Source of the DNA: Owenia fusiformis
Taxonomy: Eukaryota; Annelida; Polychaeta; Sabellida; Oweniidae
Length of the DNA: 64,000 nt
Assembly (NCBI GenBank): GCA_903813345.2
Contig: CAIIXF020000001.1
Span: forward strand, 9,277,598-9,341,597
Reading direction: 5' to 3'
Under the pieces are notes generated by a model. That model was not told the origin of the DNA. It saw nothing but the letters and a program-made list of their open reading frames with translations, and did no database searches. Below are positions 35,001 through 47,100 of this stretch, piece by piece (the first letter of the stretch is position 1; every line of letters starts with the position of its first letter). The position numbers and the translations under genes are program-made.

Positions 35001-38000
35001 ATGTTATCATAGTGTGAAACGTTTTTTTAAATTCAAAAAGTGGATTTTGAAGGACTTTTTGTTCAAAAATAGTGAATTTATTTAAGACTAACTTTGAGAG
35101 GTCACACGTATCTTTTAATAAGCGATAATTCATACCAATACTTAGTATTCATCCTCACATGTTTTTTTTGCCAAAATCTTTTTAAAGGAATATTTTAAAC
35201 TATGGCAATGCAATTATCGTTAAGTTTCTGGAATTAAATGCCAAAAAAGACCTTGACATATTCATTGAACCCACATGTACATACTCTTGTTTATGTTACA
35301 ACCAACACAAATATATCGGGTGTTCCAAAAATGAGACATTTTTTGACAAATATTTCCTCCGCAATAAGATTACTCGAATTCATGAGAAATTTCTCTCCAG
35401 TAGCCCAAATAATATCCTTATTTAGTGGTACAAATATGGACGAGATTGGTTACATATTGTGAGTAATTTGACAAGTTCAAAATGCGTGTCAAAAATCCAA
35501 TATCAGAGCTGCGCAATGAGACCGGTACCTTCATAGCGTTTGTGCCAGCTATCAAGTGATGGCATCCCGGGATGGCATCCTGACACTGGCATCAGTTTTT
35601 GTCTCAAAAAAGGTTGTCTCTGGGTCAGGTATATTGATTTGTTTCATTGTTAACTGTATCCAAATTCCGTTCTGTCCAAAGTTTTAGTTTGGAAGGATTA
35701 ACGTTAACGATGTCTTTCAGTGAAAGCGATACGGCTACTATTGAAAATTGTTTCGACAAGGTGAAAGGATGGAGTGGAAGATGAATCCCAGAATCGTAAA
35801 GGAATTAAGGGTAAGAGTTGGAGTCATGTCACTGTAAATAGACTACATCCAACATGCATTAAAGGACGGCATAAGTATGTCATGGGAAACGATATCATTG
35901 GGAGAAACACACAAAAGCATTTTTGATTGGAAAAATTTCTTCTTTCAGACTCCGTTGATATTGGATATTTTTGCATGCTGTTTCTAATTTGACAACACTC
36001 CTCATATTCATAGCACTAGCTAATGATACCAACCCATGCAGACAGATCGCCTAAAACTACATTCGTATGATGCGAGACTCGACTTTCACCGGGAAATTAG
36101 AAACATTTTGCCACCCTTAAAGAAACTTATTTTTACTGCTTAATAAATGAGCATTTGTAGATTTCGAGGTTATAAAGTAATACTAGTATCATACTGATGT
36201 TCGATCAAAAGTTCGAATTACAGTAATGTTGTGTTTCAAAAATTAATTGACATGTTTTTTCTGTTTCGGAAAATTCGGTATGTGATGTATGTTTTTTAGT
36301 TCTTCAAAGAAATCTACAAATGTTTCGTTGCGGTTTTATCTTTACATCGTTTTTTCAATCACCGCCATCACTTTTCAAACGACGTTACCTTGAAATATCA
36401 AGACATCATGCTATTCTCATACTTATAAATCGCAATTTGGCTGTCATTCATCATTTATTAAGCAGTAAAAATTAATTTGTTCCTTGGGTGACAAATTATT
36501 TCAAGTTTCCTGGTGAATGTCGAGTCTCACATCATACGAATGTAACTTTAGTCGATTTGTCTGCATGGGGTGGATACCCTATACTTCCTCAGTAATTTTT
36601 TTTTAAGAATTTAACTTGTCTATTGCTGAGAAAATACTTGTCAAAAGTGTCTCACTCTTTTGGGACACCGGGAGTGTGTTCACTGACGTCCGCACATAAC
36701 CGATTAACTTATGTCAACGTTTGAAAACCCTGACAACGGTAAATTTAGATACCTGTATTACAAATGGCAGCAGGTTCGTATTCGATTCAATTTTCATCAT
36801 GGGTCTGTTGAAAGGGAAAGCCCATGATATCCTAAACTAGATTTAATTCCTTTGGTGCAACAATCAATCAAAGTCTTTTCCTACTTATCGTTTATTATGC
36901 TCTACCATCGAAATGAATCCTTAATTTTACCGATCAAAATATGACACAGGACAACGGATACTGTAAATGACAACGGTAAATGTGGGTCAAATGTGCTTTA
37001 AAATCGGGATGGGAACGGTAACATTTAATGATTGTAATGTAACGCTAGAAGCATTGGCTCTTTATGGTATGACTCCATTAAACATATAAAATACATTTAT
37101 AAACTATGGCTGTAATAGTTATGATTATGGTCCCCCAGGGGTTATGGTCTCCCCTTCTAAAGGCCCTTCAGGAAAGAGGTCACCATATAAATCAATGGAG
37201 AGTAGGACCATAAATTGATAGGACCTCCTACCCTTTTACACCTGTTCCAAACTGCACTGGAGTACTCTAGTTTCGGTCTTTAGTACGAACGAAAAAATTC
37301 AAAAAGGCCTTAGTCAAGCTTTAATGTCCTGTTTAAGAGTTCTTTCTTTTGAACATGGATTCAAGCAATACTATCCTACATGATGTACTTAACTTGTTGA
37401 GATTCGATCAACTTAAGTTTTCCGAGAAAATGAGAATTTTTTATCTTTTCCCATAGTGACATACATACATAGTGTAATAATAATATACAGGGTGGGCCAA
37501 AAAAAATTGCAACCTTTTTAAAAGGCAAAAAAAGTATCATAACATTATGGTATTGACATGAAATTTTTTACAGAAACTTAAGGATAGGCATATTTTACCA
37601 TTTAAATACTTCAGCTAATACTGACTTCAAGTTTTTTGTCAGATGTTTGAATATTAATTGTAAATTGTTCACTTGTCCGTCCGGGATATACCATTTTTCC
37701 TTGAAAATCATTGCGTAAGTCAATTGCGGAAAGTTAAACGTAGATCTCCAATTTCCGCATATGTTTATTAATACGACAGAGAGATGTTTTATGTCCAGCG
37801 TACAATTGAGTTACGTGGACGTAAATGGAAATATTTACGTTGGCTTTATGAATAATGCTTCTGTATTGCCCGGCTGTAAAGAATATCTGGGAGCCCCGCT
37901 CCCGTTTCTTCTTCCTGTTTCTCCCGTTTGTGTTTCAGGGCACTACTAACACCCACGTCACATTTCCTACGGCCGCCATGCGGTCTATCATTTCTGCAGT

Positions 38001-41000
38001 CAGCAGCTTTTCTATGCTCGTCGTAGAATTACTGCGCTCTCATACTTTTGCAGTCACATTTCCCACGGCAGCCGCACGGCGAATTTTAAATTTCTGTTGA
38101 TAAATAATACTTATTTTCATTTTATTCACATCAGGACAATTTATAAAAGTTATTCATAGTGCTAGGATGTAATATCAAATGAAAAGTGTTCGTGAAACAT
38201 TGACAAATAATGATTTAATCTTGTTGAGCCAGTTGATTTCTACAGGCACCGCAGAAATGAACAAATATTATAACTCCGAGTTATAATTTCTACGGCGACT
38301 CTGCGGCCTGTAAAAACTGGCCATGGATACGCCGTACGGAGACTGCAAGGCGAGCGTAGTTTTCCTACGCTCGCCGTAGAAATACACTGATTTAATTGAT
38401 CTGCGGTCGACGTACGGCCGCCGTAAGACAAATGTGACTGGGGTGTAGAGAATCATAATTTTTTTCATTGTTGTTATTTGCACTCACCTCATCATACGTC
38501 TAGTTCCCATTGTCATTTCTCAATTTCAATTCAATTCTAATTGACGATATGGAAGGCGGTATAGTGGCTATAGTGGGAGATGTGGTCTTTAACTTTAACG
38601 GATTTCAATACACATCCCCTTTTCAGGAATCGTTAATACAGTGTAGAAGAATATTTTGATATGTTTAAATCGAGAAAAACAAGATCCTCTTTTTAGAAAA
38701 TGAGCCTAACATTTTTAAAAAGTGCGAAGGTGGGGGTCCTAATTTTTCAGAGAGTTTGAATGATATTTTACTATCATGGGGACTTCACTTGAAAGAAAAC
38801 ATATTGTTTTAATAAAAACCACTGTATTGATGGCCAGAAAGTGCACATGGTGAAAAATATGACCGTCTAAAATCACTTGCCATACGACAAATGGACCTTT
38901 GGATTTTCATATAATATACCATCACAAGTTCACAGAATTAGCGACGATAAGGTCCCGTGAAATGAAAAAGTGATTAAAGAGTAGATGTGATGGTTAAGTC
39001 AGTCATCTGTGACAACGGTAGCTGACTTTACCGTTGTCAGGGTGTTCCGGTGTAGGTAGCAAGACAGTTTACCGGAGACCATGGGCTTTCAACTAGCCCA
39101 TGCGGAGACAAATATACATGATTTCAGAATAAAGTGAATGTAGATAGTTTGTCGATATGCAACTCAAGAAAGGAAATAATGCAATAAATAATTGATGGTG
39201 AACTGACTTTTGGTAAAACAATAATATTTCTCACCTTGCTTCGTTCGTTAAAAAGACAAGCCAAAGAGGCGAGAAACGTTAATGTTTTAAATTATAATTA
39301 TTCAATACACCATGAAGAGAAAACATGTTTATTTTTGATTTACACAATTTTAATTTTAACTCAATCAACCATCATGAGAAATAATATGAAGAGAAAACCA
39401 TGTGAACGATGATGCGCTAACGAACTTCAGTTTCTCTATTTTTCAATGCATAGAAATGGCCATTTACCAAGGTACATAAGTATGTTTTGGAGGGCATGAA
39501 ACCGCAATTTCTTCAGCTTTCTGTCAAGTGCTCGCGTTGCATAAGCCAACGCAAATTGTGACATAATCTATGAGATAATTAAAACCCCACAAATATTGCT
39601 CTACGACAACCTTGCGACACCCCCTTGGGGTGTCGTGGGTTTCACACGATAGCTATTGTCTTTCTACGACAGGTGTACGACATGGTAGTTTGTCGTAGGT
39701 TTACGACAAATTTCTGGAAACGGAAATCTTTTACTTGTCGTGAAAACACAATTGAAGTTACGATATCGTAAGTCTACGACATTTTTGGAAACGACCCCCA
39801 GAATAGTTGGTTTGCCTTGAAAATAAGAATCGTTTCCGTTTGCAATTATTATTTTATTTATTAGTATCACCGTATTCTTATTCTCTTCATGACGCATCGA
39901 AAATATGATATGCGTTGGTCTCAGTTATAAATTTTCAGTTAGTTACCTGCTGTCAACTTGTCCAGTATGTATTAAATATTATCACATGAAGTAGATCTTC
40001 AACACTTTCAACAACGAAGATAAACAGCACTTGTGAATAACATGGTACACTTCAGATCGCATGTGCACAAGCTGTTGATGTGGTGGCTTGATCCTGAGAT
40101 AAATATTTCACTGATTCCTCTAAATGTAATTTTGAATCATCTAGGCCTGTTAAAGACGCAGTTAAACGTAAAACACATTTATTTTCAGTTATAATATGTT
40201 TGAACGGCCATCAACAGTGAAACAAAAAATGAGATGTCTCGGGGAGTGTTGCTCCCTCGACGACACATCGTCTTTACTCTCTTGTCGGAACTTGCACAAT
40301 ATGATCTTGTTGCTTCCAACACTTTTCACTCTCTATCCCTTCTACTTCCTTTATGTTGCGTCTTGGATGAAGACGTGAAGTCTTTTCATAAATCACATTA
40401 TAAAGCATATGGGCAACGGTAGTGGGGGCGTTTCTGACCAAAACATTTAAATCTTTTCCAGTTACTAATACTAACTTGGCATTGGGGAAGCCTTCTACTC
40501 AATCCACAACTCAGTATTCCTCCGAGCTAGCGGTCGACGGAAATACAACCGGAGATGCAGGGCTTGGCCTCTGTGCTCAAACAGGTAACGATCTCTTTTA
40601 GAATGTAGATATCCCTCATTGTGTTTCTCGATCATGATCTTACACTTAATTGAGCCTACATTGGAAAGTATCATTTTGTAACTAAGAGTCACCTACAGAC
40701 TCACCACACATGGATAACACTTTTTTGTGGTGGAGCTGCCGGTTCATCTTTTATAAATAAAATTCTGTATTGCAGAGCCCGAAGAGCGACCTCATTGGTT
40801 TGTTGATCTAGGTCCAAAGAAATATCTAGTCTCTACAGTTGTGATACATTCACGCACAGATTGTTGCCGTAAGTCAGTAGCTACAAATATTCTTGAAATG
40901 TATAATGTACTTCAGCTAAACAAGAGGGTCGTTAGTAAGTAGAATTAGCATGCATGAAGGTTTTTACTGTCGAATTAGCAAAATTGAGACGTTTTGGCAG

Positions 41001-42103
41001 CAAAGCCATATTTTAAGGAATAGAACACGTTGTTCTGGGCCTGTCAGTTGGTGTTAGGGTAGTCAAAATATTGGTTAAAATGGTGGAGCTGCCGGTTAGT
41101 TTGAATTTGTAAAACTTTTGAATGCCAGACATCATTAAGTCCAGCCTATAGTTTTATTTAATAATTACAGAGTATGACCTGAAAAACTTTGAAATCAGAT
41201 TATGGTCCAACACTCCTAACTTCAACAAAAAGAGCAACAGTATTATTTGCAAGCATTACATGGGAGCTGCCACGAGAACAACCCTGCATGTTAGCTGTGA
41301 TCGACAAGTATACGGGAGGTACGGAGACATCAGGTGAATATAGTCCAGTTTCTAAACATCAGCTTTTTGGCCTTTGGTTCAGGGTGCGGCATAAAAGTAT
41401 CTTTCAGGTTTGAAATGTAGCTTAGTACCTGTAGTGGTGTAGCAATGGTAATGGGTCCAGTCGAATACATTCTAGTTACTAACATTTAGTATTGCTTTAA
41501 GTTTTTTCTCTCACTTATTTCCGTGACTGTTTCAGAGGTGAAAAACATTTGAGTGGACCCCGTAGGTGACACACGACATGATAAAACTTAAAACCAAGAT
41601 CTGTTTGATTTGTTTGTGATTTGAAAAATCGAACACACTATTTAAATGTAGCGGTCATTCTATAGTTGAATGGTTTTTAGATTGATGGTTATTTTTACAT
41701 ATAAAAAAACAGAATATAAGCCACGTGAAAATAAAGAACAGAATTGTGGAGGGAAAATGCATACTTTCAGAATGGCAATTTAGAAACTGGATGGAAATTA
41801 GCCAGATGTCAAAATGACTGTTACATATTTTAATGTTCAAAAACAATACTCTTATAATAGTCGCTATTGGCGAGTGTCTATAATTGTTGTTTTGGCGAGT
41901 GTCTCTAATTGTTGTTTTGGCGAGTGCCTCTAATTGTTTTGTTATTGTCTTTTTGCTTATTACACATATACTGTTCTCAATCAATCTTTCTTATTGTTTA
42001 GTCGTTTGTTTGCAGGTTTGTGAGCATCGAGTTACTACAAGAAGAAAATGACATTGTTAGCAAACAAAATCTTACACTTTGTGAAGTCGGTGTGTATCGA
42101 TAA
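32014..42103 (+). CDS. Type II membrane protein with extracellular fucolectin (F-type lectin) domain, 343 aa
   Basis: Coding exons are 32014-32448, 32636-32765, 40462-40584, 40776-40868, 41171-41333 and 42016-42103; all phases agree. The cytosolic part (residues 1-100) is basic. One membrane segment lies at about 101-123 with no signal peptide. A Thr/Ser-rich stalk (about 146-188) leads to the lectin domain (189-343), which opens with NLALGKPSTQS and AVDGN and carries HWFVDLG and SRTDCC, all typical of fucolectins. The start is the ATG at 32014; the same frame is open further upstream but without ATG. In eel agglutinin, fucose is held by His, Arg and Arg around an RxDCC core. Here the CxHT position reads CAQT (Gln228), the Arg of RTDCC is present (Arg256), and the second Arg position is Asp263. 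A changed sugar specificity or lost binding is likely. The 7.7-kb intron 2 is filled with transposons. Confidence 0.88.
33173..34688. mobile_element. Nested element with 21-bp inverted repeats
   Basis: tattcacctttccccaaag at the left and its reverse complement ending at 34688 bound 1.5 kb. A copy of the gcccgtagcc MITE (33743-33922) sits inside. No coding region was found. Confidence 0.55.
33743..33922. mobile_element. Short MITE with gcccgtag ends, copy 3
   Basis: Starts with aggcccgtagtcaagg and ends with cctgactacgggct. Inside is aaatcatgcagtttttt, as in copy 1 (1866-2059). It is inserted within the element at 33173-34688. Confidence 0.75.
35316..36673. mobile_element. 1.36-kb element with tcgggtgttccaaaa ends
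   Basis: The left terminus tcgggtgttccaaaaatgag pairs with ttttgggacaccggga at the right. The inverted repeat extends about 50 bp, including gacaaatattt and aaatacttgtc. It has no intact open frame. A separate off-centre palindrome at about 36030-36585 lies inside. Confidence 0.7.
36030..36585. mobile_element. Long imperfect palindrome nested in the 35316-36673 element
   Basis: ccatgcagacagatcg, cattcgtatgatg and gagactcgac on the left reappear in reverse complement on the right (gtcgagtctcacatcatacg, cgatttgtctgcatgg). Its centre (about 36305) differs from that of the host element, which indicates a separate insertion. Confidence 0.65.
36728..39042. mobile_element. Possible element with ccctgacaacggtaaa ends
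   Basis: ccctgacaacggtaaa at 36728 matches tttaccgttgtcaggg at 39027-39042. Extra copies of gacaacggta lie just inside both ends (about 36968 and 39010). Between them lie a MITE (37949-38446) and a lone tacagggtgggcc terminus (37486). The short termini make this call moderate. Confidence 0.5.
37949..38446. mobile_element. 498-bp MITE with acaccc / gggtgt ends
   Basis: acacccacgtcacatttc with tacggccgcc at the left pairs with ggccgccgtaagacaaatg and gactggggtgt at the right. Inner parts are rich in gccgtag/ctacggc words, so the whole element could fold into a long hairpin. It is GC-richer than its surroundings. Confidence 0.75.
41866..41940. repeat. 25-bp tandem repeat, three units
   Basis: Units of the form ggcgagtgtctctaattgtt plus gtttt, nearly identical, lie in the last intron of the fucolectin gene about 75 bp before the final exon. 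Confidence 0.8.
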
Positions 42104-42741
42104 AGCTGACATCTATCTGAGTCAAGAAAACTCGAGGAAATTATGATCCTCGGGACTACAGTGGACTATAGCCCCCCTTTCATATCCCTTTGGTCCTGGA
42201 AACATGTAGCTGTTACCCAATCATCTGCCTATAAAGAGTGAGACAGATTTTCCGAGGGGCATCAGTCTTTAGGACAAAATATTGTGCAAATGTCTTGTTG
42301 CAAAACTTGAACAGTTTGCAGAAATGAGAGGATCAGCTGTAGAGGAGTTCTTCGAATTAAAATGTGTGCACTGATACAGTATGTGCTGGTGTTAAATAAT
42401 CAAGTTCGGGATACCATTTTAGATTGCTTGTGTTAATGACAAAGTAGATCCCTGGACGAAACCATAAATGGAAGGAATATTAAATAATTGTATTGTGAAG
42501 AATGAATTCATTGTTGATAGTGTTGGATCGATGAATTCAACCGTGGATGTCTATCACAGAGGATAAAGATAGAGGTCCATGATTCACATCTCACATGTGA
42601 TGTCTCTTGGCAACATATGATTGTTATTTGAACGTTTGTTCTATTTTATGTGTTTTATAATAAAATGCAATTTGATACAAGATACATTTTGGAAGGTTCT
42701 TGGTATTCAAATGCTCTATACCATATCAAAGAAAGATCTGC

Positions 42742-43469
42742 AAAGGATTGGTATCGATATGGTGAACTGAATTCAACATTGTTTTTCTCTCAAACCAATT
42801 ATTGAAAACATTCTGTAAAAAACAAGGTCCTTTATGTAATGGTCACTAATTGACAACACTTTCGATGCGAAAATTATTCACATATATTTTATTTTATTGT
42901 TTTGTGAAAAATTTTTGTTTTTTAGTGTAATTGTTATTTGTTCCTTTCTACCAATTCTTGAGAATGAAAAAGAAGACCTTCCCGAACCTTGTTGGAACAA
43001 GATAGCAAAAATTCAACATTTTCATAGATCTCTCAGTATTGTAGTTATACAAAGAAAAGTTTGGTTCATTTAACAAAAAGTATTCAAAAAATTAAAACAA
43101 AACCCCCCAAATAGATAAAAATTAAAGTAAACCTTTTATTTCATTAACAAGATACTTTTTTAAATGAACCAAACTTTCTTTTGTAAAGTTACAATATAAG
43201 AGACCTAAACACATTGTGTATGTCATTTTGTTCCAAAGAGGTCCAGATGGATGTTTCATTTAATTCCGAGCATAAGATACCGAGAACAAAAGAAGTGTCT
43301 GGTGTGTTTTCTAAAACAATATAGAGAAAAGTATTTTTTTCAAATAAAATTGTTACCATTCAAAAGATGATCATTAAATTGACGATGTGTAAAATTTTCA
43401 GAATTTTTTGATGACTGGTTAAGAGAAACACGTGTTCAATTCAGTTCGCCATATCGATACCAATCCTTT
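42742..43469. mobile_element. 728-bp element with aaaggattggtatcgatatg ends
   Basis: The left end aaaggattggtatcgatatg, followed by gaactgaattcaac, is mirrored at the right by gttcaattcagttc and atatcgataccaatcctttt-like sequence. The left half is duplicated at 30685-30915. No coding region was found. Confidence 0.75.
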
Positions 43470-43494
43470 ACATATTGATTAACGAGGTAGTGAA

Positions 43495-43860
43495 GTGATA
43501 GGTAGTTTCAGACTCAGCGAGCAAAAACAAAATCCTTACCAAAAACTTTCAGTTTAGAATATTTTGGCCCATATCATTCCTTGTCATATCTATTTTTTCA
43601 ACACCCTTAAGTGCATTATTTGAGGACAACTGCAGATTTTTAGAATATTGCATTCATTGTTCTAAAGAGGTGGATACCATACGCATTATTTGGGAAAATT
43701 TAAACACTTTTCCAAATTTTGGCTCAATGAGTTTTAAAATAAATTAACCAGTTAATAACATACCGTGCAACTTTTGAGAAACATTATATTTGAGGTCGTA
43801 ATGAATATACATAGGAAATGTTGATCGGAATTTTGTCATTCCCTAAAGATCCTTTTCTGC
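43495..43860. repeat. Dispersed repeat, partner at 53037-53400
   Basis: Diverged direct copy sharing atcattccttgtcat, ttagaatattttggc, accatacgcattatttggg-like sequence and the closing gatccttttctgcctt. It lies just upstream of the lipase gene. Confidence 0.65.
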
Positions 43861-44127
43861 CTTCAATCTTTCAAAAAAAAATTGATCGACTTCATGATAA
43901 ATCGGACAGGATTTTCAAGGATATTCCCATTCATTGTAATCATACGCTTCCTTATCGTGACAATCATATCTGATAAAAGCGGATATGCCCAATATAGTTA
44001 TCAGGATGACGATGATATAAGATGTGTGTGTTTGAGGCTTGGTTTCACAACAACGAATGAACCAAGAGTACGAGCACACCACAAAAGTAACCCAATATTA
44101 AAGTGTCCACGTATCATCTGAGGAATC

Positions 44128-47100
44128 ATGTGGATGGTCCAGAGATTTATCCTTGTTGTTATTTCAGCAATTTGCATTCAGGGAAATGTAGTAAAAAGTA
44201 AGTATTTATACAACCAAAATAAAACAATTATTTCTATTACTGAACATGCTGAACAATATGGGATGAAATTCAACAAGGTTCTGAAATCTCCGTCACCTTT
44301 TCAATGATGATGATGTCCGTGACGCAAATGATTTGATCGGTTGATGAAGGAAACATACTAGACCTTGTGCTTTCTTCTTTTTTCGGACTCTTTACACAGA
44401 AAATATGAAGCTGAAAGGGTAGACTAGGCTTTAGGCTATAAATCCACATAAACTAAATCTGAAATATTGCTAGCTCCTAAAATTTCAAATTAAAATGGCT
44501 ACTTGATCTACAGGAAACAAAGGTGATGACGAGGTGTGTTATGACAAATTGGGCTGCTTCAGCAACGGAGGTCCTTTCTGGGATCGTGCCATTGCCTTCA
44601 CTCCCGAATCCCCCGAGGTCATAGGAACAAAGTTTTACCTGTTCACCAGAACCAACAGAAACAAAGCTCATATTCTTGTCACTGATGATAAGAATACTTT
44701 ATCCAGTGTGTATGACCCCAAGAAAGAAACGAAGATAATTGTTCATGGGTTCATCAACAGCGCTGAAACGCCTTGGAAAGAGGTAAAGCTGAACGCAATT
44801 GATGCTATCAAAGAACTTTATAAGAGTGATGGTATTCTTGTTTGATACCATTGTGAGCTGGATGTGGTGTATATGGGGATCAAGCTAAGAGACTTGATGC
44901 AAGAGTAGACTAGAGTGAACTGCAAAAGTAGGGCAATATATAAAATACGATATTAGCCTTTAGTACAGTTGACCATCTTCCCCATGCTGCAAAACAGTGT
45001 CACGATTATCAGAGTTTCTCTTTATTTAAAGGTTGTATTCCAAAGGATAGTAGAGATTGGACCCCACAATGCATCTTCCCTGTTCTAATTATTTTTCCTC
45101 GGAATCTGGACAATGTCGATCTTGATTCTCTTAATGCCGGTTATGTTTTAGGAGATGACAAACGCCCTTTTGGACTATGGTGACTTCAATGTGATAGTTG
45201 TGGATTGGAGAGTTGGTGCATTACCATTGTATTCCCAAGCTTCTGCCAACACACGAGTAGTCGGGGCACAGATCGCCAGACTCATTACTAACTTAGAGGT
45301 ACATGATTCTCATTTCCATGGGGCTGGCAAAGAGTTCTTCGAATGCATTCTCATTCAATTTGTAACATCCTGCTTGCATATATTGATATTAAATTGTATA
45401 TCGCAGGACACATCATTAATTTTCCTTTAGGGGTCCTTAATCGAGGAGCCTGACTAACAGTTAGTTACTATTCTGATGATAAGCTATGAGTTTGTTAGTT
45501 CGTAGTTACATAAACCATGGACCTCTGCATAGCATTAAATCCTATTTTCCAAATACTTTTCACTTTAAGGATGTGTACCGATGAATTCATGACATCTATT
45601 TCAGAGCGCTACCGGTGTGAAGCCTGAGACGTTCCACATCATTGGTCACAGTCTAGGTGCCCATATTGGAGGCTATGCTGGAGAGAGAATCAACAGACTG
45701 GGAAGAATCACTGGTAAGTGTAACCCGGGAGACTGTGTAACATGCTGTATGTTTAGGACGCCTAGATGGTACTACATACTTGAGTAAAAACGGTGCAACT
45801 CATGCAGGATCTCGCTGATTAACTTGGATCTTCATGTTTAAATGTAGTGATTCCCTATGGTGGATTTATTCGCGCAGTTCCAGTGTCTCAACGCATCTGC
45901 TGAAATACTGAAATGACCAACGTCCCCATGATTTTTCCAAGTGGGATGAGTCGGAATCTAAAAAACAGTCTCTGTCATCATAGGTTGCGCTTGAAACCTA
46001 GCTTCTCCAACTCTCGCCAAGGCAAATCGTTCTTCTTTTCTCAGAGTCTCCTCCTTAGCATCCTTAAAGAAATCCCCGGGATTAGCTAAAAAAATGGGTT
46101 ACATTCGCCCATTAAATGTATGCGCATGTATTTTCAGGTATGGACCCAGCTGGTCCTTACTTCGAGGGAAGAGAGATTGTGGTTAGGCTGGATCCAACAG
46201 ATGCACTGTTTGTTGATGCTATCCATACTGACGGGAAGTCTCTATTAAATACTGTAAATCTGAATGGAGGTAAGAATGTTTTGATAGAAGCTCTCTTAAT
46301 TCACGCTATTTAATCAGAACACACCAACCGTGTTCTGTGTTGAAACTCCGTCGTATATTTTCAAGGGTTTGAAATGTCTAATTTTGGTAAAAATTTCTTG
46401 GTTAAACCCGGCTCGAGAAGATCAATTGCTCCGCGCTTTCCCAAAAATATTTCCAAAATAAAACAAAACGATACATTTAGAAATAAGGTTTAACCGGTTA
46501 TTTACAATATTTCAGATATTAGAAGCCATTTTGTTAGAATTTAGAAAAGGAAAACAATCTCGCACTATAGAGGTCTATGCCGTTTTCAATAGGGAGTTTA
46601 AGCTTGCATATAAAATTGAAATGCCAACCTATACGTATGATCCATCGCCCATACAAATGCATTGCTTAAATATTTTCCGTTCACGTTTAGCATAAACTCC
46701 CTAATACGTTCATGTTGATAAGTTTGTAATGATAGATCTTAATAAATGGTCATGGTCTGGCGCTTTATCGAAATCAGACGTTCGATCGCAATATATCAAC
46801 AATTAGATAAATCCGAACAGAGATAGAATAAATGACAATGAAATGTCAAAGTTTGACTATAAACTAACAATATTGTAATAACTATCATTTGTGTATTTAG
46901 GCTATGGTATTAAAATGCCTGTGGGCCATGTCGACTTCTACCCAAATGGTGGCCAAAACCAACCATCTTGCAAGAACAACATCATTGGTGAAGTCATTGA
47001 TAAAGGCTTGGTTGATGGTGAGCAAGTTCGTTATTTAAGTCCCCGGATTCAAGTCCCAGTTCCATATTATAAAATCCCAAAAGATTCATTTCATCATTAA

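Larger units (their letters stand above)
32955..39799. mobile_element. 6.8-kb segment bounded by 47-bp inverted repeats, in fucolectin intron 2
   Basis: The left end gggggtcgtttccaaaaatg and the next 27 bases reappear, apparently without mismatch, as an inverted copy at 39753-39799. Next to both ends are further words built on gtcgtaag/cttacgac (33000-33120 and 39600-39770), as in the subterminal repeats of DNA transposons. No transposase frame remains; the interior is a series of other inserted elements. No clear target duplication is visible (attca on the left, agaat on the right). It could be one non-autonomous element enlarged by insertions, or two facing copies. Confidence 0.65.
42104..44127. 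other. Intergenic DNA between the fucolectin and lipase genes
   Basis: Mostly repeats: an inverted-repeat element (42742-43469) and a dispersed repeat (43495-43860). A 79-codon frame at 43882-44121 with a hydrophobic N-terminus ends 6 bp before the lipase ATG. It could be an upstream ORF in the lipase leader but has no known relatives. The ataaaa-type signals near 42650-42665 may serve the fucolectin mRNA 3' end. Confidence 0.45.
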
